Positions 46,929 through 57,339 of a stretch of DNA of 64,000 nucleotides are shown one piece after another; positions within the stretch are counted from its first letter, which is position 1; every line of letters begins with the position of its first letter. Position numbers and translations under genes: made by a program. The notes beneath the pieces were generated by a model. The model made no database searches and was not told the origin of the DNA. It was given only the letters and a program-made list of their open reading frames with translations. The stretch comes from Legionella bononiensis. Its GTDB lineage: Bacteria; Pseudomonadota; Gammaproteobacteria; Legionellales; Legionellaceae. The stretch spans positions 87,982 through 151,981 of the forward strand of contig NZ_JADOBG010000020.1 of the NCBI RefSeq assembly GCF_016786215.1, read 5' to 3'.

Positions 46929-49739
46929 ATGAGCAGTTCCAATCTGCAAAATGAATGGGCTTCTTCCTATTTGTCTGGTGGAAGTATGGCTTATGTAGAT
47001 AGCCTTTATGAGGATTATCTTGCTGATCCTAACTCGGTATCTGCCGATTGGAGAGCGATCTTCAGTGCATTGCCTAAAACCAATGGTGCTGATAGCGACG
47101 TATCTCATAGAGATATTCGCGAATATTTTTTGCAGAACGCTGATAAGAAAGTAAGTCATGTCATTCAGTCAGCGGATAGCCAACAATATCAGGTCGCCAG
47201 CTTGATCAATGATTTCAGATCTTTGGGGCATCTGGCAGCAGAGCTTGATCCTCTTGGTATGGTAGAACGAACTCATGTTTCTCGATTGGAATTAGCCTAT
47301 CATCATCTCGCGGAAGTAGATAAGAGCCGAACCTTTTTTGCAGGTACCAGTTTTAATGGTCCTGAAATGCCACTATCTGAAATATATAAAGCGCTCCGTG
47401 ACACATACTGCCGAAGCATTGGAATTGAGTACATGCATATTTCGGATAGCGAAGAAATTGAATGGCTGCAACATCGTATGGAGTCTGTTCGCGGACGTCC
47501 CGATTATAATCCTGAGAAAAAGGTCAGTATTTTAAAGGATTTGATTGCTGCTGACGGTTTAGAGCGATATCTGGGTACCCGATATGTAGGACAAAAGCGT
47601 TTTTCTCTGGAAGGTGGTGATTCTTTAATACCCATGATGAAAGAGATCATTAATAACGCAGGCAGAGATGGAGTCAAGGAAGTTGTGATTGGCATGGCTC
47701 ATAGAGGCCGTTTAAACGTATTGGTTAATGTTTTAGGCAAAGAACCAGGACAATTATTTCAGGAATTTGAAGGAAAAGTGAAATACGAACGAACTGGAGA
47801 TGTGAAATACCATCTAGGTTTTTCGTCAGATATCAAGACTGAGTCCGGAGCTGTTCTGCATTTGGCTTTGGCTTTTAATCCATCTCATCTGGAAATTATT
47901 GGACCTGTTGTTGAGGGTTCTGTTCGCTCACGTTTGGAGCGACGTAATGATTTGTTGAAAAAAGATACGGTCGTTCCAGTGGTACTTCATGGTGATGCTG
48001 CTTTTGCAGGTCAGGGCGTTGTGATGGAAACCTTTAATTTTTCTCAGGCCAGAGGTTATTCAACAGGTGGAACGATTCACATAGTAATCAATAACCAGAT
48101 TGGATTTACCACAAGCAACCCATTGGATGCGCGCTCTACTTTATATTGTACCGATGTTGCAAAAATGGTTCAGGCTCCCGTACTCCATGTTAATGGAGAT
48201 GATCCTGAAGCCGTTGTCTTTGCAACTCAAATCGCTTTTGATTTCAGAATGAAGTTTAAACGGGATGTAGTCATCGATTTGGTCTGTTACCGACGTAATG
48301 GACATAACGAAGCAGATGAACCTGCCGTTACTCAACCCATAATGTATAAAAAAATTAAATCGATGCGTCCATTGCGTGAGATTTATGCCGATCAGTTAAT
48401 CAATGCGGGCATACTTACCAAAAATGATGTAGATAAATTTGTTGATGCATATCGAGATGGTTTGGATCACGGAAAAGCTGTTGTTGATGTGGTTCATGAG
48501 GATTATGAAGGAAAATATTCTATAGATTGGACTCCTTACATGAATGCCAAGTGGACGGATAAAGCCAATACAACGATTAGCAAAACCGAGTTACAGAAAC
48601 TGACTAAGAAACTTAATGTTTTGCCTGAGGGCTTTGAGTTGCATCAAGTGGTTCAGCGTTTACTCGCTGAGCGTGAGAAGATGTCTACTGGTGAAATTCC
48701 CATGAATTGGGGTTATGCTGAAACCATGGCTTATGCCAGTTTATTGCAGGAAGGATATGGAGTGAGATTATCCGGTCAAGATTGCGGTCGTGGAACTTTT
48801 GCTCATCGACATGCGGTGTTACATGATGTTGCAACAGGTGAAACTTATGTTCCCTTAGAGCAGATTTCTACAGATCCTAAACGTACTTTCACTGTTATTG
48901 ATTCAGTATTATCTGAAGAAGCAGTTTTAGCCTTTGAATACGGCTTTGCTTCATCTGAACCAACACAATTGGTTATTTGGGAGGCTCAATTTGGCGATTT
49001 TGCTAATGGAGCTCAAGTTGTTATCGATCAGTTTATTAGTTCAGGTGAACAAAAATGGGGGCGTTTGTGTGGTCTTGTGATGTTGCTACCACATGGTTAT
49101 GAAGGGCAGGGGCCTGAACATTCATCCGCACGTTTAGAACGATATATGCAACTGTGTGCCCAGCATAATATTCAAGTATGTACTCCAACAACTCCTGCAC
49201 AAATCTTTCATTTGTTACGCAGGCAAGTGATTCGTAATTTTAGAAAGCCCTTGATTGTGATGACTCCAAAGAGTTTATTACGCCATAAATTGGCTGTTTC
49301 TCCTTTAGAAGATTTAACAAAAGGCAAGTTTTATACGGTCATTCCTGAAATTGATGATTTGATAGCACCTAAAGTAACAAAAGTGGTGTTATGTTGTGGT
49401 AAGGTTTATTATGATTTATTGCAAATGCGACGTGACAAAAAACTGAGTCATGTAGCCATAGTGCGTATTGAACAACTTTATCCATTTCCCAAAAAGGCAT
49501 TAATGACCGAATTGGATAAATATCCACAAGCCAAAGAAGTGATTTGGTGTCAGGAAGAGCCTCAAAATCAAGGCGTTTGGTTTTCATCTCAGCACAATAT
49601 ACGGGATTGCCTACGTCCAGAACAAAAATTGGTTTATGCAGGTAGAGAGTTTGCCGCCGCTCCGGCAGTGGGCAGTCCTGCACTGCATGCTCAACAACAA
49701 ATTACTTTGGTTGAGCACGCTTTATTAGGTAATAAATGA
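46929..49739 (+). CDS. sucA: 2-oxoglutarate dehydrogenase E1 component
   Basis: 936 residues from MSSSNLQNEWASS with GGAGAG upstream. Thiamine-diphosphate enzyme decarboxylating 2-oxoglutarate. Landmarks: N-terminal YVDSLYEDYLADPNSV, the RFSLEGGDSLIP and GMAHRGRLNVLVNVLGK block, HGDAAFAGQGVV, the GDDPEAV(V) ThDP/Mg motif and LPHGYEGQGPEHSSARLER. Full length for the family. Confidence 0.97.
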   Translation: MSSSNLQNEWASSYLSGGSMAYVDSLYEDYLADPNSVSADWRAIFSALPKTNGADSDVSHRDIREYFLQNADKKVSHVIQSADSQQYQVASLINDFRSLGHLAAELDPLGMVERTHVSRLELAYHHLAEVDKSRTFFAGTSFNGPEMPLSEIYKALRDTYCRSIGIEYMHISDSEEIEWLQHRMESVRGRPDYNPEKKVSILKDLIAADGLERYLGTRYVGQKRFSLEGGDSLIPMMKEIINNAGRDGVKEVVIGMAHRGRLNVLVNVLGKEPGQLFQEFEGKVKYERTGDVKYHLGFSSDIKTESGAVLHLALAFNPSHLEIIGPVVEGSVRSRLERRNDLLKKDTVVPVVLHGDAAFAGQGVVMETFNFSQARGYSTGGTIHIVINNQIGFTTSNPLDARSTLYCTDVAKMVQAPVLHVNGDDPEAVVFATQIAFDFRMKFKRDVVIDLVCYRRNGHNEADEPAVTQPIMYKKIKSMRPLREIYADQLINAGILTKNDVDKFVDAYRDGLDHGKAVVDVVHEDYEGKYSIDWTPYMNAKWTDKANTTISKTELQKLTKKLNVLPEGFELHQVVQRLLAEREKMSTGEIPMNWGYAETMAYASLLQEGYGVRLSGQDCGRGTFAHRHAVLHDVATGETYVPLEQISTDPKRTFTVIDSVLSEEAVLAFEYGFASSEPTQLVIWEAQFGDFANGAQVVIDQFISSGEQKWGRLCGLVMLLPHGYEGQGPEHSSARLERYMQLCAQHNIQVCTPTTPAQIFHLLRRQVIRNFRKPLIVMTPKSLLRHKLAVSPLEDLTKGKFYTVIPEIDDLIAPKVTKVVLCCGKVYYDLLQMRRDKKLSHVAIVRIEQLYPFPKKALMTELDKYPQAKEVIWCQEEPQNQGVWFSSQHNIRDCLRPEQKLVYAGREFAAAPAVGSPALHAQQQITLVEHALLGNK

Positions 49740-49771
49740 GTTTAAACACTATAAAATGAGAAGGTATAACC

Positions 49772-50980
49772 ATGTCTATTGAAGTCAAAGTACCTGTTCT
49801 ACCCGAGTCTGTAGCTGATGCAACGGTAGCTGCGTGGCATAAGAAAGTGGGTGATAAAGTAGTTCGTGATGAAAATTTGGTGGATCTGGAAACAGATAAG
49901 GTAGTTCTTGAAGTTCCTGCTCCTGCAGATGGTGTCCTTACTGAAATTGTGTTTCAAGTGGGTGACACTGTTGGCTCAGGTGAGCTGCTGGCTAAAATTA
50001 GTTCAGGTGCAGCTGCGACAGCAGCTGCTGCTCCAGCCAAAGAAGCAAGCACTGCAACAAAAGAACCTGTTATTGCAAACGAAGACAAATCGACCAGTCC
50101 AGTCGTTCGTCGCATGATGGCTGAAAATGATTTGCAACCCGGACAAATTCAAGGTACAGGCAAAGATGGACGGATTACCAAAGAAGATGTTCTTTCTTAT
50201 ATAGAATCCAATAGAGAAAAATCTGCACAATCTGTTGAACCTAAAAAAGAGCAGTCAGTTTCTGCGGTTCCCATGGGGGCGCGAGAAGAACGACGTGTTC
50301 CTATGACTCGACTACGAGCCAAAATTGCTGAGCGTTTACTACAGGCACAACATAATGCTGCCATGTTAACCACATTTAATGAAGTAAACTTGAAAGCCGT
50401 TATGGATATGCGGGCTCAATATAAAGACAATTTTGAGAAGAAGCATGGAGTAAAATTGGGTTTCATGTCATTTTTTACTAAAGCTGTAGTTGAGTCTTTG
50501 AAGAGATTTCCTGCTGTAAATGCTTCTATAGACGGTCAGGATGTTGTGTACCACGGGTATTATGATATTGGAATTGCTGTTTCTACTGAGAGAGGATTAG
50601 TAGTGCCAGTGATTCGAGATGCAGATCAAATGAGTATGGCTGAAATAGAACTGGCCATTAATGATGCTGCAACCAAGGCCAGATTAGGTAAATTGTCAAT
50701 GGAAGAGATGCAGGGAGGTACATTTACTATAACAAATGGTGGAGTATTCGGTTCATTACTCGCAACACCAATCATCAATCCTCCACAGACTGGTATTTTA
50801 GGAATGCATAAAATAGAGGACCGGCCTGTTGTAGAAAAAGGACAAATTGTCATTCGTCCGATGATGTATGTTGCTTTATCCTATGATCATCGTTTGATTG
50901 ATGGTAAAGACTCAGTACAGTTTTTAGTAAGTGTTAAAGAGTTGCTGGAAGACCCGGCCCGTCTTTTACTTAATGTTTAA
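49772..50980 (+). CDS. sucB: 2-oxoglutarate dehydrogenase E2 (dihydrolipoyl succinyltransferase)
   Basis: 402 residues. One lipoyl domain (lysine in [14 protein letters not shown]), an Ala-rich linker (about 75-105), the E1/E3-binding domain ([20 protein letters not shown]) and the catalytic domain with [11 protein letters not shown]. Transfers succinyl to coenzyme A. The lipoamide dehydrogenase E3 gene is not in this window. Confidence 0.96.
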   Translation: MSIEVKVPVLPESVADATVAAWHKKVGDKVVRDENLVDLETDKVVLEVPAPADGVLTEIVFQVGDTVGSGELLAKISSGAAATAAAAPAKEASTATKEPVIANEDKSTSPVVRRMMAENDLQPGQIQGTGKDGRITKEDVLSYIESNREKSAQSVEPKKEQSVSAVPMGAREERRVPMTRLRAKIAERLLQAQHNAAMLTTFNEVNLKAVMDMRAQYKDNFEKKHGVKLGFMSFFTKAVVESLKRFPAVNASIDGQDVVYHGYYDIGIAVSTERGLVVPVIRDADQMSMAEIELAINDAATKARLGKLSMEEMQGGTFTITNGGVFGSLLATPIINPPQTGILGMHKIEDRPVVEKGQIVIRPMMYVALSYDHRLIDGKDSVQFLVSVKELLEDPARLLLNV

Positions 50981-51000
50981 CAAGCGCATTTAACTGCATG

Positions 51001-51027
51001 ACCCGTGTAGACGGGTTTTGCTTTTTT
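51001..51027 (+). terminator. Terminator/attenuator-like hairpin between sucB and sucC
   Basis: ACCCG-TGTAGA-CGGGT is a 5-bp GC-rich stem followed by TTTGCTTTTTT, 20 bases after the sucB stop and 16 bases before the sucC start. It could end part of the sucAB transcripts and so set a lower or separate sucCD level. Confidence 0.6.
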
Positions 51028-51042
51028 AGAAAGGTAATTACA

Positions 51043-52203
51043 ATGAATTTACATGAATATCAAGCCAAGCAATTATTCGCAAGTTATAATTTACCGACTC
51101 CTCGTGGTGAAGTGGCTTATAATGTTGAAGATGCGTTACAGGTAGCATCACAATTATCTACACCCAGATGGGTAGTTAAAGCCCAGGTTCATGCTGGCGG
51201 ACGAGGTAAAGCGGGTGGAGTTAAACTGGTTTCCACCAAAGAAGAGTTGGCAGCAGTAGCCAAGTCATTATTAGGAACTCATTTGGTGACTTATCAAACG
51301 GATGCTAAAGGCCAGCCAGTAAATTCAGTATTAGTCGAAGAAACCTGTGATATCGCACGAGAGTTGTATCTTGGTGCAGTAGTTGATAGAGCAACTCGTC
51401 GCGTGGTGATTATGGCTTCTACTGAGGGTGGTGTTGAGATTGAAAAAGTAGCCGAAGAAACACCTGAAAAAATATTTAAGGTAATTGTAGATCCTTTAGT
51501 CGGCGTTATGCCGTTCCAATGTCGCGATACTGCGTTTCAATTGGGTTTGGAAGACGATCAAATCAAGCAATTTACCCATTTGATGATGGGATTAGGTAAA
51601 ATGTTTGTAGAGTGTGATTTAAGTCTGCTTGAAATCAATCCATTAGTTGTGACTAAAACAGGTCAGTTAATCTGTTTGGATGGCAAAATTAATATTGATG
51701 GCAACGCTCTATATCGACAGCCTAAATTGAAAAGCATGCGGGATACAACTCAGGAAGATGAGCGAGAAAATCGCGCCAGTGACTGGGAATTAAATTATAT
51801 TCCTCTGGACGGAACGATTGGGTGCATGGTTAACGGTGCGGGATTAGCTATGGCAACCATGGATGTTATTAAACTGCATGGCGGCGAGCCTGCAAATTTC
51901 CTTGATGTTGGCGGTGGCGCTACCAAGGAACGAGTCAGTGAAGCGTTGAAAATCATATTATCTGATGAACAGGTCAAGGGTATATTGGTTAATATCTTTG
52001 GCGGTATCGTTCGTTGTGATCTGATTGCAGACGGGATTCTTGCTGCAGTGAAAGAAGTGGATGTAAAAATACCTGTAGTTGTTCGGCTTGAGGGTAATAA
52101 TGCTCAATTGGGTGCCGATATTTTAAATAAGAGTGATCTTAATGTTATCGCTGCTACCAGTTTGACCGATGCGGCCAAGAAAATCGTGGCGGCTGTAGCT
52201 TAA
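51043..52203 (+). CDS. sucC: Succinyl-CoA synthetase beta subunit
   Basis: 386 residues from [13 protein letters not shown] with AAAGG upstream; a longer frame from 50998 reads through the hairpin and is not credible. ATP-grasp subunit: [55 protein letters not shown] and [13 protein letters not shown]. Makes ATP or GTP from succinyl-CoA together with SucD. Confidence 0.97.
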   Translation: MNLHEYQAKQLFASYNLPTPRGEVAYNVEDALQVASQLSTPRWVVKAQVHAGGRGKAGGVKLVSTKEELAAVAKSLLGTHLVTYQTDAKGQPVNSVLVEETCDIARELYLGAVVDRATRRVVIMASTEGGVEIEKVAEETPEKIFKVIVDPLVGVMPFQCRDTAFQLGLEDDQIKQFTHLMMGLGKMFVECDLSLLEINPLVVTKTGQLICLDGKINIDGNALYRQPKLKSMRDTTQEDERENRASDWELNYIPLDGTIGCMVNGAGLAMATMDVIKLHGGEPANFLDVGGGATKERVSEALKIILSDEQVKGILVNIFGGIVRCDLIADGILAAVKEVDVKIPVVVRLEGNNAQLGADILNKSDLNVIAATSLTDAAKKIVAAVA

Positions 52204-52240
52204 TAGAACAATTTTACTGAGTTTAATATAAAATTTAGAG

Positions 52241-52371
52241 TTATTGCATCAATAGGTCCGAAGTTGGGTTCATTACCCAACATGAACTGGTGATGGTACA
52301 TAGTATCCATGATTGTGGCGCAATGGGGCCAAGTTCCCAATCAGCATTTGAGAGTACTATTGATGCGGTAA
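52241..52371 (+). ncRNA. Candidate structured RNA in the sucC-sucD gap
   Basis: The 192-base gap between two genes that usually nearly touch holds a 15-bp closing helix (52241-52255 with 52357-52371, two G-U pairs, the rest Watson-Crick). Enclosed are a perfect 7-bp hairpin (GTTGGGT/ACCCAAC, 52263-52281) and two weaker hairpins (ATGG/CCAT about 52292-52315; TGGG/CCCA about 52323-52340). The result is a multi-branched fold. It has no open frame or match I recognise. It may be a cis-acting RNA, a processing site between sucC and sucD, or a small mobile repeat. Confidence 0.5.
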
Positions 52372-52395
52372 CACCACAAAATTATGAGGTTAACA

Positions 52396-53271
52396 ATGAG
52401 TGTATTAGTTAATAAGCAAACCAAAGTGTTGTGCCAGGGATTTACGGGCAAACAGGGAACTTATCATTCCGAACAAGCTCTCGCTTATGGTACGAAAATG
52501 GTTGGGGGTGTTACACCTGGAAAAGGTGGACAGCTTCATTTAGGATTGCCTGTATTTAATACCATGCGAGAAGCAGTTGAAGTAACTGGAGCTGATGCCA
52601 GTGTTATTTACGTCCCTGCTCCATTTTGCAAAGACTCTATTTTAGAAGCTGCGGAAGCTGGCATTAAATTGATTGTATGTATTACGGAAGGTGTGCCTGT
52701 ATTGGACATGCTGCAAGTAAAAGTTTATCTGGAAAACAACACCGATGCTCGTTTAATTGGACCTAACTGTCCCGGGATTATTACTCCTGGAGAATGTAAA
52801 ATTGGAATTATGCCGGGTTCGATACATTTACCTGGTAAAGTTGGAATTGTTTCTCGCTCTGGCACCTTAACTTATGAAGCAGTAAAACAAACTACAGACA
52901 AAGGATTTGGTCAAAGTACCTGTATAGGAATCGGTGGCGATCCCATTCCTGGAACTAATTTTATTGATGCCTTGGCTTTATTTGAACAAGATCCACAAAC
53001 ACAGGCAATTATCATGGTTGGTGAAATTGGTGGTTCTGCTGAAGAAGAAGCAGCTGAATACATCAAAGCTCATGTTCGTAAGCCCGTAGTTTCTTATATT
53101 GCCGGTGTGACAGCTCCTGCCGGTAAACGCATGGGTCATGCTGGAGCAATCATTTCTGGTGGCAAAGGTACTGCAGCAGAAAAATATGCGGCACTTGAAG
53201 CTGCTGGAGTTAAAACAGTACGCTCACCTGCTGACTTGGGTGATGCAATCGCTGAAGTTACCGGTTGGTAA
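52396..53271 (+). CDS. sucD: Succinyl-CoA synthetase alpha subunit
   Basis: 291 residues from [15 protein letters not shown], with GAGG upstream. CoA-binding Rossmann domain ([14 protein letters not shown]), [29 protein letters not shown] and the phosphorylated active-site His in [14 protein letters not shown]. Confidence 0.97.
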   Translation: MSVLVNKQTKVLCQGFTGKQGTYHSEQALAYGTKMVGGVTPGKGGQLHLGLPVFNTMREAVEVTGADASVIYVPAPFCKDSILEAAEAGIKLIVCITEGVPVLDMLQVKVYLENNTDARLIGPNCPGIITPGECKIGIMPGSIHLPGKVGIVSRSGTLTYEAVKQTTDKGFGQSTCIGIGGDPIPGTNFIDALALFEQDPQTQAIIMVGEIGGSAEEEAAEYIKAHVRKPVVSYIAGVTAPAGKRMGHAGAIISGGKGTAAEKYAALEAAGVKTVRSPADLGDAIAEVTGW

Positions 53272-53279
53272 ATACATCA

Positions 53280-53307
53280 GGTAGCAGCTTAATATGAAGC
53301 TGCTACC
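53280..53307 (+). terminator. Terminator of the suc operon
   Basis: GGTAGCAGCTT and its exact complement form an 11-bp stem with a 6-base loop, followed by CTTTCTCCTTATTTT, nine bases after the sucD stop. Confidence 0.75.
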
Positions 53308-53473
53308 CTTTCTCCTTATTTTCAATTGTAACAATCGGTAGCTTTTTACCAGGAATTTAAAGCCGGGTGCAAGATTACAACAATTCATTTATTCATTTCT
53401 CATTTTCTTTTCTCGCAAAATGTTAATTCCAGAGCGTATAATTGGTTCCAATTTTCATTTGGAATGGTGCTTT

Positions 53474-54121
53474 ATGAGTAACTTTAGAAGTCTTGCGGAT
53501 ATAAGAAGGGATTATGGTGAATTGAGTTTGAGCGAGGAATCAGCTCAGCAGGATCCAATTGCTCAATTTAAACTTTGGTTTGAAGATGTTTTGCAAAATG
53601 AAAAAAATGATCCCACGGCAATGGTTCTGGCAACTGTTGATGAAAAAGGATGTCCAGATACCCGAGTTGTTTTATTAAAGGGATTGGAAGATGGAAATTT
53701 TGTGTTTTACACGAATTACCAGAGCGCAAAAGCCCTGCAAATGAACAACAACCCTTATGCGGCACTTAATTTTTATTGGCCTCAAATGGCAAGACAGGTT
53801 CGTGTTCGAGGACGAGTAAGAACAGTGAGTAGGGAGCAATCTGATGCGTATTTTTCCTCTCGACCCGTTAAAAGTCAGTTTAGTGCGATAGTATCGCCGC
53901 AAAGTAAAGAAATTTTAAACAGAGCCTTTTTGGAAAATGCATTGAATGAATTAATCCAGCAACATGGACAGGCGCCCGTACTTAGGCCTGAAAACTGGGG
54001 TGGCTATATGATTATTCCAGACGAAATCGAGTTTTGGCAAGGACGTGACAATCGATTGCATGACCGAATCCATTATTATCGTGACGGAGCACATTGGATG
54101 CTTAGAAGACTTGCCCCATAA
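53474..54121 (+). CDS. pdxH: Pyridoxamine 5'-phosphate oxidase
   Basis: 215 residues from [18 protein letters not shown] enzyme forming pyridoxal 5'-phosphate. Typical: [53 protein letters not shown], the [13 protein letters not shown] loop and C-terminal [15 protein letters not shown] longer frame from 53420 has no support. Confidence 0.96.
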   Translation: MSNFRSLADIRRDYGELSLSEESAQQDPIAQFKLWFEDVLQNEKNDPTAMVLATVDEKGCPDTRVVLLKGLEDGNFVFYTNYQSAKALQMNNNPYAALNFYWPQMARQVRVRGRVRTVSREQSDAYFSSRPVKSQFSAIVSPQSKEILNRAFLENALNELIQQHGQAPVLRPENWGGYMIIPDEIEFWQGRDNRLHDRIHYYRDGAHWMLRRLAP

Positions 54122-54800
54122 CCGGCAGAAATTGCCGGAAGCTGGAAATGTTTTTGCAGAGGCAAATTAATACTGAATATAGTGTATAAATTGTCTATTC
54201 AAATTTTGCAGGGATTACTTAGGTGCACTGTTATTAAGTTAAGCCATTGTTGCCACTTCGATCCCGTATTACGCTTCGATAACACGGGCTACGAAAATAG
54301 CCAATCTTTGATAAATAACTCTTAACTAAATGGTAGTGTTGCTTTGGAGGAGGGGCCGAAATAAACTCGGGCCTCTTTTCAAAATTCCTGACTTGTATTC
54401 TCAGGATTTGAATGTATTTGCATGTGTATTCAGTCAATTTGATTGTTAAATATACTCGAGCTATTATTCTGATAATTGGGTTTGCAATTTCCTCTAAATG
54501 TCAAAATAAACAACAACTTAAAAAGTTGGCCTGATAGTTGCTTATTATAAATAAAATCAAACAATATTTGTTATCGTTGATTTTTATTTCCAAGATAAAA
54601 AAAAGATTTTTGTCAAGAAAATGTAAATAATTTATCTTCGAAAGCAGGGTGTATAAATTAGTCGTAAAATTGATTTAAGTGTGAGAATTCCATGTCTGTA
54701 ATTCATGTGAATGAGGCACATAGTTTTAATATAAACAACTGGGAGTAGACAGAGTTGAGCATAGGACATTATATACTGGATACATAGCGAGGGGATTATT
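54122..54800. other. Long intergenic region before letE
   Basis: About 680 bases without a gene. It has a small GC-rich hairpin directly after pdxH (CCGGCA/TGCCGG, 54122-54138), a terminator-like hairpin at 54350-54379 and a strongly AT-rich stretch (54480-54660) ahead of the next gene. Confidence 0.6.
54350..54379 (+). terminator. Terminator-like hairpin in the pdxH-letE gap
   Basis: GAGG-GG-CCGA pairs with TCGG-G-CCTC around a 7-base loop and is followed by TTTT. It is 230 bases beyond pdxH, so it may end an unrecognised small RNA rather than pdxH itself. Confidence 0.45.
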
Positions 54801-55175
54801 ATGAACGACACAACAGCCTTATTACCACACATTAAATTACGATTTAACATTGAACATCCAAGTTATGAAGAGTGTTATATCTTTGGTTATGAATGTGCAC
54901 TTTCAGAGGTCGAAGAGGAAGATAATCCGTTCCGTGAAGGCTCTCAAGAAGCAGAACAGTGGCTAGAAGGTTGGTGGGCCGGAACGTATGGAGAAAAACC
55001 TTTATTTGATATGAGTAGTCTGGATGATGAGGATATAATTCTTAACAAAGAATTAGCAGCAAATGATCAACAGTATTGTCAGAAACATAGTTTTTTATCT
55101 TTAGTCTTTGAAATTAGCGGTGCGATAGCTGCTTCAGCAATAGTTGGATACCAATTACTTGAACTGGTAGCGTGA
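54801..55175 (+). CDS. letE: LetE-like protein with RMF/CrpP-like motif
   Basis: 124 residues, GAGGGG site upstream. In L. pneumophila the gene after pdxH in this block is letE, an enhancer of transmission traits, and I assign it by position. Residues 22-62 (GYECALSEVEEEDNPF, then EAEQWLEGWWAGTYGE) resemble ribosome modulation factor and its CrpP-like relatives, which have G..A....NP(Y/F)......W..GW..G. The C-terminal 25 residues are hydrophobic (LSLVFEISGAIAASAIVGYQ), unlike RMF, and may be a membrane segment. Confidence 0.6.
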   Translation: MNDTTALLPHIKLRFNIEHPSYEECYIFGYECALSEVEEEDNPFREGSQEAEQWLEGWWAGTYGEKPLFDMSSLDDEDIILNKELAANDQQYCQKHSFLSLVFEISGAIAASAIVGYQLLELVA

Positions 55176-55227
55176 TAGTTCGCATTCAATTGAAGAGCAT
55201 GAATTAATGCTTCTTCAATTGGATCAG

Positions 55228-55287
55228 GACTTACGAAAAACTCCCTATTCATTCTTTTTGCATTGACTATGGGGTTTCTCGTAAGTC
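55228..55287. repeat. Inverted repeat between letE and the SseB-like gene
   Basis: GACTTACGA (55228) is matched by TCGTAAGTC (55279-55287), and the inner AAACTCCC and GGGGTTT parts extend it imperfectly. About 40 bases lie between. The ends look like short transposon termini, but a bidirectional terminator for the convergent genes is equally possible. Confidence 0.5.
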
Positions 55288-55301
55288 GTGTAGATATGAA
55301 T

Positions 55302-55691
55302 TTAATCTTTAAATAATTTTAAAATCATTGATCTCATTCGTGCTGTTTCTGCAGGAATAAATTCCTTATATTGTTCGCTTCCAATATCAAGACAAACCGT
55401 TACATTCTCACCAAGTCCTTTAAGTAAATCGACTCCGGACAGTTTAAGCAATTTGATGCGGGTGCTTATTTCTGCTGCCCAGGCATCCAGATAGCTCATT
55501 TCACTGAACACAGGGAGGAAAATTTGATTATTTTCTTCCAGAAACAAGACTTCCGGACTGTCGTCTTCTGAGTCATGTTCTACAGGTATAATAAAGTTTG
55601 CTTTTATAAATTCGAGGTAGGCTTTATTTGCTTCTTTCATATTGCCAGAAGAGTGCAATGCCTCTTTAATTGCCAAATTCAGACTATTCAT
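55302..55691 (-). CDS. SseB-family protein
   Basis: 129 residues with the pattern of the SseB N-terminal domain: IFLPVFSEMSYLDAWA, GVDLLKGLGENVTVCLDIG and YKEFIPAETARMRSMI. The family is widespread and of unclear function (named after a sulfotransferase-related E. coli gene). Soluble, no signal. Convergent with letE. Confidence 0.75.
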   Translation of the reverse strand: MNSLNLAIKEALHSSGNMKEANKAYLEFIKANFIIPVEHDSEDDSPEVLFLEENNQIFLPVFSEMSYLDAWAAEISTRIKLLKLSGVDLLKGLGENVTVCLDIGSEQYKEFIPAETARMRSMILKLFKD

Positions 55692-56049
55692 TTTAAAATT
55701 TCATCAAAAAAGAATCATTATACCCGACTCTAGTTTGTATCGCTAATAACAATAAAATGAAATCCAACTATGTGTTGAAATAACTTACAACAACAGTATA
55801 ATGTACGTTTGATTTTGCTAATTAATTGTCCAGTGTTGAAATAATTATGGCATTTGATGGTTTTATTTTATTTCAATACAAACCATTCAAATCCTGATGT
55901 AACAGGATAACAATCAAATTTATGGCTAGCCCTTAGGGGTATCAGGAAGAGTATTTGCAGCCGGCTATTTCCATGATCACAGTTAGAGATGAATATATCC
56001 AGCTTGAGAACATTGGAAATTGAACTGGACTGTTATAAGTAGAGAGCTT
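55692..56049. other. Intergenic, no gene seen
   Basis: Upstream region shared by the divergent SseB-like and transporter genes, AT-rich with no clear regulatory motif. Confidence 0.4.
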
Positions 56050-57339
56050 ATGAACAAAATGAATGCATCTAAAGTGGAAATTTATAACCGTAAAAACTAT
56101 TTGGGATTCGCCTGGTTAGTTTGGGGCTTGGCTGCTGCTTTTTATTTTTCTGATTATTTAGCACGTGTTGCTCCTGGTGTCATGCACCGCTATTTGCAAA
56201 TCGATTTTGGGATAAATGAAGCCGGTTTTGGAATTCTGACTGCATCTTTTTATATTCCCTACATATTTATGCAGATTCCTGTTGGATTAACAGTAGATCG
56301 ATTAAGTATCCGATGGCTATTAACCGTAATGTCTCTGGTAACGGCTTTTGGTTGTTGTGTTTTTGGCCTTGCAGACGGTTTGATGATGGCATCAATAGGC
56401 AGAATGTTAATTGGTTTTAGCGCTGCCTTTGCGTTCGTCTGTTCTCTTCGCTTGGCAACTTCATGGTTTCCACCTACCATGCTGGGGTTATTAGCCGGCT
56501 TAACCCAATCTTTGGGCATGCTTGGTGCTGCAGCTGGAGAAGCACCTGTCTCATTTTTAGTGAGCAATGTTGGTTGGCGACACAGCATGTTAATTATTGC
56601 ATTTCTATTTATTGCTCTCGCTGGGTTGTTATATCAGTTTGTTCAGGATAGACCAGGCTCCCAACGGCATGAAGTGCGAACAGTTAATAGAATCAGCATA
56701 TTACAAAGTTTAAAAATTATTCTTTCGAGCCGCCAAACCTGGCTTAATGCCCTGTATGCGGGCTTTTTGTTCGGACCAACGGCAGTAATAGGCGAAGCGA
56801 TTGGGCCTGCTTATTTGCAATTTGGCCGTGGATTGGGAGCGCACGCTGCAGCTTTTGCAACGGGCTTGATTTTCATAGGCTGGGGTATTAGCGGACCTTT
56901 ATCCGGTTGGTTATCAGACAAAATGGGACGGCGTAAACCTTTGATGATTCTATCTGCAGTGTTCGGCGTGATCTTTACAACCCTCTTTGTTTTTTATCCT
57001 GAGATGAATCAAACGACAGCATACTTGTTATTTTTTGCTTTCGGATTGACCAATACTGGTGTCGCCATTGCTTATGCGGTATCAACTGAGTTACATGATA
57101 GAAATGTAGTTGGAACTTCTATAGCATTTACCAATATGACTTCAATCTTTGTTGGCGCTCTGTTACAGCCTCTGGTTGGGCGATTGGTGGATATGGTTTC
57201 GGGATCACGAGCGTACAATGTGGAATCTCTGTTGCTTACTGATTTTCAGGCCGGCCTAAAATTATTACCCATATGCTCTTTAGTCGCGTTAATTTTATCG
57301 TTTACAATTAAGGAAACATATTGTAAGCCAGTTCGATAA
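56050..57339 (+). CDS. Major facilitator superfamily transporter
   Basis: 429 residues from MNKMNASKVEIYNRKN (an upstream in-frame ATG at 56020 is weaker). Twelve membrane segments with the MFS loop motifs GLTVDRLSIRWLL and GWLSDKMGRRKPLMI. FYFSDYLARVAPGVM in the first helix is reminiscent of organic-anion/sugar-acid transporters. Substrate not predictable. Confidence 0.88.
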   Translation: MNKMNASKVEIYNRKNYLGFAWLVWGLAAAFYFSDYLARVAPGVMHRYLQIDFGINEAGFGILTASFYIPYIFMQIPVGLTVDRLSIRWLLTVMSLVTAFGCCVFGLADGLMMASIGRMLIGFSAAFAFVCSLRLATSWFPPTMLGLLAGLTQSLGMLGAAAGEAPVSFLVSNVGWRHSMLIIAFLFIALAGLLYQFVQDRPGSQRHEVRTVNRISILQSLKIILSSRQTWLNALYAGFLFGPTAVIGEAIGPAYLQFGRGLGAHAAAFATGLIFIGWGISGPLSGWLSDKMGRRKPLMILSAVFGVIFTTLFVFYPEMNQTTAYLLFFAFGLTNTGVAIAYAVSTELHDRNVVGTSIAFTNMTSIFVGALLQPLVGRLVDMVSGSRAYNVESLLLTDFQAGLKLLPICSLVALILSFTIKETYCKPVR

